From: CAIWAH01 sp043755815
GTDB lineage: Bacteria > Verrucomicrobiota > Verrucomicrobiia > Limisphaerales > UBA9464
Assembly (NCBI GenBank): GCA_043755815.1
Contig: JAYUSF010000360.1
Coordinates: 1-31,521 of the forward strand
Length of the DNA stretch: 31,521 nt
Direction: 5' to 3'
Part shown: positions 21,270 through 28,977 of the stretch, in pieces
Layout: every line of letters begins with the position of its first letter
How positions within the stretch are numbered: the stretch's first letter is position 1
Program-made: the position numbers and the translations under genes
The notes under the pieces: generated by a model
Databases searched by the model: none
What the model was told of the DNA's origin: nothing
Seen by the model: only the letters and a program-made list of their open reading frames with translations

Positions 21270-22771
21270 ACTGGAAATCCCCGTCAGCCAACCTGCACCA
21301 AGTTGACGTCGCGTTGTCTCAAGCGCCGGAGGCGCGTCAGAAAGTAGCCCCGGGCGTGAGCCCGGGGTGGTCGTTCGGGAATGATACTCCAGCCCCGGCA
21401 GGGGCGGCAGATAGGGACTGCTCTGTCGCCCTTTCAGGGCTTGATCCCTTTCGGGCCGTCGACCCCGGGCTCACGCCCGGGGCTACAATCTGCCGGCCCT
21501 CCGGGCCTTCACTTTCCCGTCGCTCCTTCCTAGCCGCCGGGGCGGTGAGTTTGGCGGGAATGGCGTTGTCCACAGACCGAGCCGCCGCGCTTTCGCCGCG
21601 CCGTCGCAAGACCATTGCCTTGATCGGCACCGAGGTCCGCACGCATTCCCACGCGCAGCACTTCATTGATCGCTTCCTGCTCGGCTATGGTTGGCAGGGT
21701 TCCTGGCATAAGCCCGACGTGGATCTCGTGTCGCTCTACATCGACCAGTTCCCGGAAGGCGACCTTGCTCGCGACACGGCGAAGCGCTTCAACGTGCCCA
21801 TCTACCCGAGCATCGCCGAGGCGCTGACGCTGGGGGGCCCGAAGCTGGCCGTGGACAGCGTCGTGATCATCGGCGAGCACGGCAAGTATCCGAAGAACGA
21901 GAAGGGGCAGACGCGGTATCCGCGCTACCAGTTCTTCAAAGAGGTCGTGAAGGTCTTCGAGGCGAGCGGCCGCAGCGTGCCCGTGTTCAACGACAAGCAC
22001 CTGTCCACCGACTGGAAAGAATGCGTCGAGATGGTCGAGGATTCGCGCCGGCTGAAGTTCCCGTTCCAGGCTGGTTCTTCGCTTCCGGTGACGCGCCGAC
22101 TTCCCGCTTTGGAACTGCTACGAGACACCCCGCTCGTCGAGAGCGTCTGCGTCGCCTATGGCGGCATGGACAGCTACGACATCCACGGCCTGGAGACGGC
22201 GCAGTGCATGTCCGAACGGCGCAAGGGCGGCGAAGTCGGCATCCGCCGTGTGCTCGCGCTGCGCGGCGCGAAGATGTGGGAACACCTCGCCGGCCGCGAC
22301 GTCACCCGCAAGCTCATGGTCTCGGCGCTGACCCGCAGCCACAACCTGCCGGTGAAGAGCGGTTACCCGAGTGATGCCGTCACGTTCGACTGGGCGCGGG
22401 CGACGTTTCCGGAAGGCTGGGCCTATTTCATCGAGCATCGGGATGGCTTCCACACCACCCTGTTCATGTTCGACGTCCGCGACTTCAACTACGCCGGCAT
22501 GGATCGCTCCGGGAAAATCCACTCGTGCCAGATGTATCTGCCGATGCCGACGCACGGCTCGACGACGGCGGACTTCTTCAGCCCCCAGATCCGGCACATT
22601 GAGCGCATGGTGGTGGAGAACCGGCAGCCGTATCCGATCGAACGAACGCTGCTGACATCCGGCATGACGCTCGCCGGTGTAGAATCGTTCCACCGCGGCG
22701 CGCCGGTCGAGACGCCCGAGATGGCCGTGCGCTACAAGGTTCCCGGCGAATCGTGGTTCTGGCGGGATTGA
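21266..22771 (+). CDS. Tat-exported protein of unknown function with a repeat-encoded N-terminal insert
   Basis: About 501 residues from ATG 21266, which overlaps the MFS stop (ATGA). A twin-arginine signal is clear at about 85-105 (SRRSFLAAGAVSLAGMALST), but 84 residues precede it, an unusually long n-region. Residues 27-74 are encoded by a repeat with perfect 24-bp inverted ends (21344-21486). The mature part opens KTIALIGTEVRTHSHAQHFI, then YIDQFPEGDLARDTAKRFNV, VVIIGEHGKYPKNEKGQTRY, VPVFNDKHLSTDWKECVEMV and GSSLPVTRRLPALELL. I recall this pattern from uncharacterised, well-conserved proteins of Planctomycetota and Verrucomicrobiota. The EGEHG/HxH and Asp residues could bind a metal. By operon it acts with the carrier and the creatininase-like enzyme. 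Confidence 0.8.
   Translation: MNWKSPSANLHQVDVALSQAPEARQKVAPGVSPGWSFGNDTPAPAGAADRDCSVALSGLDPFRAVDPGLTPGATICRPSGPSLSRRSFLAAGAVSLAGMALSTDRAAALSPRRRKTIALIGTEVRTHSHAQHFIDRFLLGYGWQGSWHKPDVDLVSLYIDQFPEGDLARDTAKRFNVPIYPSIAEALTLGGPKLAVDSVVIIGEHGKYPKNEKGQTRYPRYQFFKEVVKVFEASGRSVPVFNDKHLSTDWKECVEMVEDSRRLKFPFQAGSSLPVTRRLPALELLRDTPLVESVCVAYGGMDSYDIHGLETAQCMSERRKGGEVGIRRVLALRGAKMWEHLAGRDVTRKLMVSALTRSHNLPVKSGYPSDAVTFDWARATFPEGWAYFIEHRDGFHTTLFMFDVRDFNYAGMDRSGKIHSCQMYLPMPTHGSTTADFFSPQIRHIERMVVENRQPYPIERTLLTSGMTLAGVESFHRGAPVETPEMAVRYKVPGESWFWRD
21344..21486. repeat. GTAG-type palindromic doublet, family E, with perfect 24-bp inverted ends
   Basis: The left end starts GTAGCCCCGGGCGTGAGCCC (21344) and is 24 bp long; the right end (21463-21486) is its perfect mirror and finishes GGGGCTAC. 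Each end is itself a hairpin (CCCGGGC with GCCCGGG). The centre (about 95 bp) holds further small palindromes, such as GCCCTTTCAGGGC and CCCCGGCAGGGG. Just outside it are GCGCCGGAGGCGC and GGCCCTCCGGGCC. The whole element is read in frame as residues 27-74 of the Tat-exported protein. Confidence 0.95.
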
Positions 22772-22817
22772 GCCGCTCCGCGGCGGGAGCCGAGTTGATG
22801 AGCCGTCCCGGCCCGGA

Positions 22818-24428
22818 TTACGCCGCCGTCAACGCCGCGCGGGCGTCTTCCGTCCCGCCCGTTTTCTCCAGGAAGTAATCGTAGCCGCCCGGGTAGGCCA
22901 TGACTTTGCCACCTGTCACGTGGAGCACTTTGGTCGCGAGTTTGCGGATGAAGTGAACGTCGTGGGAGATGAACACCAGCGTTCCCTCGTAGCGTTCGAG
23001 GGCGAGCGTGAGCGACTCGACCGTGCTGATGTCGAGGTGGGTTGTCGGCTCGTCCATGAGCAGCAGGTTGGGCGGATCGACGAGAAATTTCACCAGGTTC
23101 AACCGGCTCTTCTCGCCGCCGCTGAGCACCGTGGTGGGCTTGTAGATCTCCTCCTTGCGGAACATGAACGAACCGAGGATCGCCCGGGCCTCGTCCTCCC
23201 GCAGGGCCGGTGCGCTGGCCAAGATTTCCTCGAGCACGTTCTTGTTCGGATCAAGGGTGCCGGACCGGTGCTGGCTGAAGTAACCGAGCTTGGCGTTGTG
23301 GCCGAGCTTGCACTCGCCTTTCTGGAACTCGACCACGCCCGCCATGATCTTCAGCAGGGTGGATTTGCCCGCGCCGTTCGGGCCGACGAGGACCGTGCGT
23401 TCGCCGCGTTCCACGGTCAGGTCGAGGCCGGTGTAGACCGGGTTGGGGCCGTAGGCCATGTGGATGCCTTCGAGGGTGATGGCCCGCTGCCCGCCGCGCG
23501 GCGGGGGCGGAATCTGGAACCGGAACGGCTTGCGGGGCGGCGTGGGCTTCTCGATCAGCTCCATGCGCTCGATCTGCTTGAGCTTGGCCATGGCCTGTGA
23601 CGCCTTGGAGGTGACGGTGCGGAAGCGGTCGGCGAATTCCTGCAGCGCCTGGATCTCCTTCTGCTGGTTCTTGTGGGCGGCGAGCTGCTGTTCATAGCGC
23701 TCCTCGCGTTGGCGCAGGTAGTCCGAGTAGTTGCCGGTGTAGGCGATCAGCTTCTTGTCCGCGATCTCGTGAACCTGGGTGATGATCTCATCCATGAACT
23801 GGCGGTCGTGGGAAATGAGCAGGACCGCGCCGGAATAGTTTTTCAGGTAGTTCTGGAGCCAGAGCAGCGAGAGCAGGTCGAGGTGGTTGGTCGGTTCGTC
23901 GAGCAGCAACAGATCCGGCTCCATCACCAGGAGGCGGGCCAGGTGGGCGCGCATCACCCAGCCGCCGCTCATCTCCTTCGCGGGGCGCGAAAAATCCGCC
24001 TCCTTGTAGCCCAGCCCCTTGAGCATCTTCTTCGCCTTGGCCTCCACCTGGGGATCGTTCAGCGCGTCGTGTTTCGCGTGGGCCTCGAGGTATTCAGGGC
24101 ACGCGACATCGCCGGCCTTTTCCAGCTCATGCAGCCGCTTTTCCAACGCCGGCATCTCGCTCGCCCGCCCGGTGGCGACCTCGAGCACGGTCTCGTCGCC
24201 GACCGCTTCGCCCTCCTGCGGCAGGTAGCCAACCATGGTCCACGCGTCCCGCTCGATCGCCCCTTCGTCGGGCACATTCCGCTTCAGGATGAGGGAAAAC
24301 AGGGTGGACTTGCCGGCTCCGTTCGGGCCGACCAGGGCGACCCGGTCACCGTAGTTGACCTGGAAGGAGGCATTTTCAAACAGCGTGCGTCCGGCAACGG
24401 ACATCTTGAGATCGCGAATCGTGAGCAT
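22818..24428 (-). CDS. ABC-F family ATPase (translation factor/ribosome-associated type)
   Basis: A 536-residue protein with two ABC domains and no membrane part. Domain 1: Walker A GPNGAGKST at about 35-43, signature MSGGWVMRAHLARLL, Walker B LLLLDEPTNHLD. A linker of basic, glutamine-rich helix follows (REERYEQQLAAHKNQQKEIQ), the P-site tRNA-interaction motif region of ABC-F proteins. Domain 2: Walker A GPNGAGKST, signature LSGGEKSRLNLVKFL, Walker B LLLMDEPTTHLD. ABC-F proteins act on the ribosome E site, relieving stalling or conferring antibiotic protection. The form is nearest to the Uup/YdiF/YbiT group, not to the drug-resistance ones. It is transcribed towards the Tat-protein gene and divergently from the GlnD-like gene. 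Confidence 0.92.
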   Translation of the reverse strand: MLTIRDLKMSVAGRTLFENASFQVNYGDRVALVGPNGAGKSTLFSLILKRNVPDEGAIERDAWTMVGYLPQEGEAVGDETVLEVATGRASEMPALEKRLHELEKAGDVACPEYLEAHAKHDALNDPQVEAKAKKMLKGLGYKEADFSRPAKEMSGGWVMRAHLARLLVMEPDLLLLDEPTNHLDLLSLLWLQNYLKNYSGAVLLISHDRQFMDEIITQVHEIADKKLIAYTGNYSDYLRQREERYEQQLAAHKNQQKEIQALQEFADRFRTVTSKASQAMAKLKQIERMELIEKPTPPRKPFRFQIPPPPRGGQRAITLEGIHMAYGPNPVYTGLDLTVERGERTVLVGPNGAGKSTLLKIMAGVVEFQKGECKLGHNAKLGYFSQHRSGTLDPNKNVLEEILASAPALREDEARAILGSFMFRKEEIYKPTTVLSGGEKSRLNLVKFLVDPPNLLLMDEPTTHLDISTVESLTLALERYEGTLVFISHDVHFIRKLATKVLHVTGGKVMAYPGGYDYFLEKTGGTEDARAALTAA

Positions 24429-24507
24429 GAGGCGGCGGTCGTGAGCGCGGACGAATTAAGGAAAATCGGGCTGCCGCCAGAAACCTGACGGAAAAGGGAG
24501 CCTACCC

Positions 24508-24558
24508 CGGCGGCATACCCCGCCGCAAAGCGAATTCCCGACTGCGTTAACCGTCGGG
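24508..24558. other. Two small hairpins in the divergent promoter region
   Basis: In the 196-bp gap between the ABC-F and GlnD-like genes there are two stem-loops: CGGCGG-CATACC-CCGCCG (24508-24525) and CCCGAC-10 nt-GTCGGG (24537-24558). They could be operator or leader structures; no function can be read from sequence. Confidence 0.4.
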
Positions 24559-24624
24559 AGGGCGGCTTTAACTGTCCCAGCCTTCTGCTTTACCAGGGCA
24601 CCGGCCTGCTATCTCCTGCAAACG

Positions 24625-27249
24625 GTGACGGCCGAGACGGACATTCAGGTTGCGGGTAGCAATTCCGGTGAAACCCCAATGGCGGAGTTTCGCCGGCGGA
24701 TCGCGGCCAACGACCGGCTGATCCGCGGCCCCGAACTGGACAATGGGCGCGCCATCGCCTCGGCACGCACCGCGATCTACACCGATCTCGTGGCCCGTTG
24801 GGCCGCGGAACAGCAGGCGTCTTTCGGCTATGACCGCCCGTTCGCAGTCGTGGCCCTGGGTGGCACCGGCCGCGAGGAGGTGACCCCGTATTCGGATCTG
24901 GATTTCGCCTTCCTCTTTGACGACGCGATCGAGGGCAATCCTTTCCTGCTCAGTTTGCAGCGGCAGATCCTGCCGCCGGGCTCCTTTGCGGAAGAACACG
25001 GCTTCGGATTTGAACCGCTGCCGTTCAACCTCGACGACATCCCGGCCCTCGAGGGCAAGCAGCTCAACAGCTTTGTCGACCTGCGCGCGGTGCATGATCC
25101 GGCGGGGCTTGCCCGGCGCTTCCGGGAGCGCCTCCGCGGGACGTTTGATCCGTTCGAGCACTTTCTCCACGTGCAGGGCTTTTGGCGGGCGCAGTGGGAG
25201 AAATCGGCGGCGGAATCCGAACGGCTCGACCGCTTCGACATCAAGAACGACGGCCTCCGTGTGTTTCTCGCCGGCGTCTGGACGCGCGGGGGCAAAGAGT
25301 TCGTTCATAGCCACGACATCTACCGGACGATCGACGATCCGAGGGACCTCGCGGCTTACGACTTTCTGCTCCGGATCCGCGGCTTCATCCACCTCCGCCG
25401 GAACACCCACGGCCGGGCCACCGCGACGGGCAGCCACCCGGAAGACGTGCTCGGTTTCGATGACTTCACTTCCTTTGGCGAACTGCTCGGACCGGATGCC
25501 GACGAACAGGAGAGGTTTGATTTTTCCGGCGCGGTGCGGGCCCGGCTGCTGTCGGCCCGGCGCCGGGTGGCGCAGTTCACGAACGGCGTGATGGGTCACG
25601 AACTCCGCCACGGACGGGAACGCCGCCCCGGCAGTCCCATCGTCTATGGCGAAGGCGGCCTCCGGCACGTCAGTCCGGCCCCGAACCAGACCCCGGTAGA
25701 GAAAAGCCGCGCCGCACTCGCGCTGCTGCTCGCCGCGCAGCGCTATCAGGTTCCGATCGACCGGTCCGAACTCGAGGCCACGTTCTGCAATGCCGGCGAC
25801 TGGCTCCTGCCAGGGCCCGAACTCGCGGCGCTGTTCTACGAACGGCGCGGCAGCCTCGCCGATTCCTTTGAATTCCTCTCCCGGTTGGACGGCGCGGAAG
25901 ACCGGCTGTTTCCCGGATACGCGAGCTTCGAGGCTTCCCTTGATGAACGGGTGCTGACCGAACGCAAGTCGCTCCGGAGCGCGCTGGAGCGGGAAAAGAT
26001 GCGGGCGCTCGAAGCGCTGCTGCGCGAGGGCCAGGCCACCCTGGCCGCCGCCCCTTCCGCGGCGACGGCCGCCGACCCCACGCACCCGATGTTCGCCGCG
26101 GTGGAGGCGACCCTGCTGGACTCGGATCATTTGGCGGCGGTGAAGTTGGCCCTGAAGACGAAACGGCTGCCGCTCACACCCGAGGACCAGCGGCTCCGCG
26201 AAGATGTCTCGCGGCCGCTGCCGGAGCGGTTCTCGACCGGCTTCTCCGGCATCCCGCTGGAGGACTACTACCAGCGCGCGTTCGCCGGCTGCGACTTCAC
26301 CGCCGAGACCCTGGCGGTGGCGAGGTTCCTGGTTTCCCACCGGCGGGCGTTCAAGGAGCACGCCGCGGCGGCCCTCAACGACCTGAAGCGGGTGCTCGAA
26401 TTCAAGGATTTGTGCGGCGACGAGGCGCGCCTCCGGGCGCTGTTTGTGTTCACCTGCGCTGACCGGGCGGTATGGGAGTCGGAGGTGGACGAACCGGCCC
26501 GCTGGCGGAACACGCGGGAACTGTATCTGAAGACGCTCGAGCAGTTCCGCCCCCGGCGGGCGCCCGTCAGCCCGCTGGGCGAGGCTGGCTTCACCCGGGA
26601 TGAGGTGGCGATCCTGGAGGATTTTGGCGAGGACTTCTTCAGCGGCTCATATGGCCGCCACGCCACCCGTTTTGGCAGTCACCTGCTGCGCCTCGCGGAA
26701 GACACCGCGGGCCGGCCGAAGGTCAGCCTGCTGCGCGAAAACGCCTCCACCATCCTCACCGTCGCCGCCCACGACTACCGAGGGTTGGCCGCCTGCATCA
26801 GCGGGGCGCTTTGGCGGCTTGGCATCCCCGTGCAGCAGGCCCACCTCTTCTCCGCCGCTACGCACGGCCTCGCCTTGGATTTCTTCCACCTGGCGCGCAT
26901 GAGCCGGCCGGTCAGCCCGGAACAGTTAAGGGCGATCGAAGAGGCCATTCAGCAGCGCCTTTACATCAACCCGGAGGATGAAGCCGGCCTGCCCCGTGGC
27001 GCGGAAAACGTGGCCCTCGCGGAGTTGCGGCCCGGCCTTCACAGCACGCAGGCGGAAACTTCCGGCAACATCGGCGCCCTGATTTACCTGCTGACCTACG
27101 TCATCTTCCGCCATCTCGGCGGCAATGTCTTCGGCTTGGCGGCACACGCCCCGCGCACGGGTCGCGCCCGCGTCACGGTCTACCACAGCCTGCCGCCCGG
27201 GCTGCCGCTCGATGGAGCCCAGGAAATCCTGCGCCGGCAGCTCCAGTAA
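24625..27249 (+). CDS. GlnD-like nucleotidyltransferase with ACT domain, HD site not recognisable
   Basis: An 874-residue protein of the [protein-PII] uridylyltransferase layout and normal length. The NTase motif is intact at about 78-97 (ALGGTGREEVTPYSDLDFAF; GG, then S-D-L-D). The GlnD linker follows (FLLRIRGFIHLRRNTHGRAT), and the downstream helical part fits, with LKRVLEFKDLCGDEARLRAL and FTCADRAVWE. One ACT domain is clear near 715-770 (ENASTILTVAAHDYRGLAAC). However, the HD phosphohydrolase motif (H-D, then H-x-YTVDEH in E. coli) is not found where RLFPGYASFEASLDERVLTE stands, and the second ACT domain is weak. It may transfer UMP without removing it. The start is GTG 24625 or ATG 24679. 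Confidence 0.82.
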   Translation: MTAETDIQVAGSNSGETPMAEFRRRIAANDRLIRGPELDNGRAIASARTAIYTDLVARWAAEQQASFGYDRPFAVVALGGTGREEVTPYSDLDFAFLFDDAIEGNPFLLSLQRQILPPGSFAEEHGFGFEPLPFNLDDIPALEGKQLNSFVDLRAVHDPAGLARRFRERLRGTFDPFEHFLHVQGFWRAQWEKSAAESERLDRFDIKNDGLRVFLAGVWTRGGKEFVHSHDIYRTIDDPRDLAAYDFLLRIRGFIHLRRNTHGRATATGSHPEDVLGFDDFTSFGELLGPDADEQERFDFSGAVRARLLSARRRVAQFTNGVMGHELRHGRERRPGSPIVYGEGGLRHVSPAPNQTPVEKSRAALALLLAAQRYQVPIDRSELEATFCNAGDWLLPGPELAALFYERRGSLADSFEFLSRLDGAEDRLFPGYASFEASLDERVLTERKSLRSALEREKMRALEALLREGQATLAAAPSAATAADPTHPMFAAVEATLLDSDHLAAVKLALKTKRLPLTPEDQRLREDVSRPLPERFSTGFSGIPLEDYYQRAFAGCDFTAETLAVARFLVSHRRAFKEHAAAALNDLKRVLEFKDLCGDEARLRALFVFTCADRAVWESEVDEPARWRNTRELYLKTLEQFRPRRAPVSPLGEAGFTRDEVAILEDFGEDFFSGSYGRHATRFGSHLLRLAEDTAGRPKVSLLRENASTILTVAAHDYRGLAACISGALWRLGIPVQQAHLFSAATHGLALDFFHLARMSRPVSPEQLRAIEEAIQQRLYINPEDEAGLPRGAENVALAELRPGLHSTQAETSGNIGALIYLLTYVIFRHLGGNVFGLAAHAPRTGRARVTVYHSLPPGLPLDGAQEILRRQLQ

Positions 27250-27297
27250 ACGGGTGCGGCCCTTGACTGACTTCGTGGACAACCGTCAGCCGACGCT

Positions 27298-28905
27298 TCA
27301 CCAATCCGTCGGCTGGTAGTCCTTCAGGAACTTGCCCCAGACGGGTTCGCCCGTGTTGAAGCCGGCGATGATGGGGTCAACGATCCGGGCTGCGCCGTCC
27401 ACGATGTCGAGCGGAGGATGGAAGCGGTGCTCCTCCGTCTTCCGGGCCGCGATCTGCACCGGGTCCTCGTCCGTGACCCAGCCGGTGTCCACGGCGTTCA
27501 TGTGGATGCCGCCCGCGTGGTAGTCCGCCGCCGAGGTGCGCGTCATCATGTTGAGGGCGGCCTTGGCCATGTTCGTATGCGGATGCCGGGTGGTTTTGAA
27601 TTTGCGGTAGAACTGGCCTTCGACCGCCGAGACGTTGACGATGTGCTTGTCGCGTTCCGGGGTCCGCAGCATCAACGCCTTCAGGCGGGCGTTCAGCACG
27701 AACGGAGCCACCGCGTTCACGAGCTGCACCTCCAGCAATTCGACTGAGGGAACCTCATCCAGCATCAGCCGCCACGAATTGCGTTCCCGCAAATCCACCT
27801 GCTGGAGGTCCTGGTCGAGACGGCCTTCCGGAAAGAGATCTCTTTGGGCGGTCAGCTCCTCCGGCAGCAAAGGCACCTGCGACAGGGCCGCCGCGTGCGT
27901 CAGACCCGCGGCCACGGTGCTGCCCCCGTAGCCGCCGACGTGAGGAGGCGGAACCAAACCCTCAACGTGCCCTTCCGCCTCCTGACCTCGGCGGCTACCG
28001 CCTTCCGGCAACAGGTGGTAGCCCCGCAGCCCTTCGTAGGCGCCGAGCAGCTTGCGTGCGTCCGCGGGCAGATCGTTCAGCGAAGCCGTCTCGCCCACCA
28101 TCATGTGCTGATAGAAATCCGGGGGCCGGCGCACGGTCTGGCAGGCGTTGTTGATGATGAAGTCGAGCCGGTTCCGGGTCGCGAGCAGGTGCCGGCAAAA
28201 CGCCTCCACGCTGGGCGTGTGGCGCAGATCCAAACCGAAGATCTCCAGCCGGTGGCCCCAGTCCGCGAAGTCCGGCTCCGCAGCATAACGCGTCGCCGAA
28301 TCCCGCGGAAAGCGTGTGGTGACGATCAAGTTCGCGCCCGCGCGCAGCAGCTTGATCCCGGCCTGATAGCCGATCTTCACCCGGCCGCCGGTCAGCAGGG
28401 CCACCCGCCCGCGGAGGTCGGCCGACTCGGTGCGCTTGCGGAAGTTCAGCTCAGCGCACGCCGGGCACAGTTGGTCGTAGAAGTGATGGACCTGCGCGTA
28501 ATCCCGTTTGCAGATGTAGCAGTTCTGCGGTTCCACCACTTCGCGGAACTCGGGATCACCCTGCACCTCGATGGGTTCATGTTCAGGCGGCGGTGGCAGA
28601 TTTGGGGTCGTGAAGACCGATTGCCGCCGCAGTTTCCGGATGCCCGTCTCCGCGAGCACCGCCTCGTCGCGCATGAGCTTGTCCGCCTTGCGCTGCCGCT
28701 GCACGGCCTTGACCAGGCGCCGGCGTTCATGGACGTCCGGTGAAAAGATCTGTCCGGCCGCGGTGAGCAGGCGGGCCCGTTCCGGTGGCGCCAGTTCGGC
28801 GAGCAAGGTTCGATCGTGGGCCACGGCTTCCAGCAATTCGGTGGCGGCCTTCAGCCGTTCGGCGAGCGGACGTTCCTGCGGAGCAATCGGATTGGACGAC
28901 GACAT
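27298..28905 (-). CDS. Short-chain dehydrogenase-like protein with N-terminal zinc ribbon and in-frame repeat insert
   Basis: About 535 residues from ATG 28905; ATG 28920 is also possible. A helical N-terminal region (to about 120) is followed by a zinc ribbon C129-x2-C132...C147-x2-C150 (NCYICKRDYAQVHHFYDQLC) and then an SDR Rossmann domain (GRVALLTGGRVKIGYQAGIK). The SDR core has LDFIINNACQTVRRP, IVNVSAVEGQFYRKF, then HTNMAKAALNMMTRTSA, where the catalytic Tyr of YxxxK is Thr. The end (NAVDTGWVTDEDP, then FNTGEPVWGKFLKDYQPTDW) looks well conserved. Residues about 303-326 (GGSRRGQEAEGHVEGLVPPP, then HVGGYGG) are encoded by a family-A repeat (27928-27998). It lies 72 bp downstream of trmO. 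Confidence 0.82.
   Translation of the reverse strand: MSSSNPIAPQERPLAERLKAATELLEAVAHDRTLLAELAPPERARLLTAAGQIFSPDVHERRRLVKAVQRQRKADKLMRDEAVLAETGIRKLRRQSVFTTPNLPPPPEHEPIEVQGDPEFREVVEPQNCYICKRDYAQVHHFYDQLCPACAELNFRKRTESADLRGRVALLTGGRVKIGYQAGIKLLRAGANLIVTTRFPRDSATRYAAEPDFADWGHRLEIFGLDLRHTPSVEAFCRHLLATRNRLDFIINNACQTVRRPPDFYQHMMVGETASLNDLPADARKLLGAYEGLRGYHLLPEGGSRRGQEAEGHVEGLVPPPHVGGYGGSTVAAGLTHAAALSQVPLLPEELTAQRDLFPEGRLDQDLQQVDLRERNSWRLMLDEVPSVELLEVQLVNAVAPFVLNARLKALMLRTPERDKHIVNVSAVEGQFYRKFKTTRHPHTNMAKAALNMMTRTSAADYHAGGIHMNAVDTGWVTDEDPVQIAARKTEEHRFHPPLDIVDGAARIVDPIIAGFNTGEPVWGKFLKDYQPTDW
27928..27998. repeat. GTAG-type palindromic doublet, family A, copy 3, inside the SDR gene
   Basis: The left arm starts GTAGCCGCCGACGTGAGGAG (27928) and is 26 bp long; the mirrored right arm ends CTCGGCGGCTAC at 27998. 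The arms match at 24 of 26 positions around a 19-bp centre. This is the best-preserved copy of family A and lies wholly inside an open coding frame on the minus strand. Confidence 0.95.
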
Positions 28906-28977
28906 CAATCCCCATGTCATCGCAGCGCGCCGGGATGGGAGCCAGCCTGAAACACAGCGCGGCCGCTGGTCGACGGA

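Noticed and set aside
21344..21486. Possible insertion sequence or miniature transposon with a DDE-type transposase
   Set aside because: The perfect inverted ends could suggest this, but there is no target duplication I can confirm, no transposase frame, and the GTAG ends with internal hairpins fit a REPIN better.
22772..22817. Possible rho-independent terminator between convergent genes
   Set aside because: A short GC-rich stem can be drawn (CCGCTCCGCGGCGGG region), but no T-run follows on either strand.
24568..26361. 597-residue minus-strand open frame
   Set aside because: It is antisense to the GlnD-like gene, has Arg/Gly/Glu-rich composition without motifs, and exists because high-GC codons leave the opposite frame open.
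27250..27297. Possible terminator between the GlnD-like and SDR genes
   Set aside because: Only a 5-bp stem (CTGAC/GTCAG) is seen, with no T-run.
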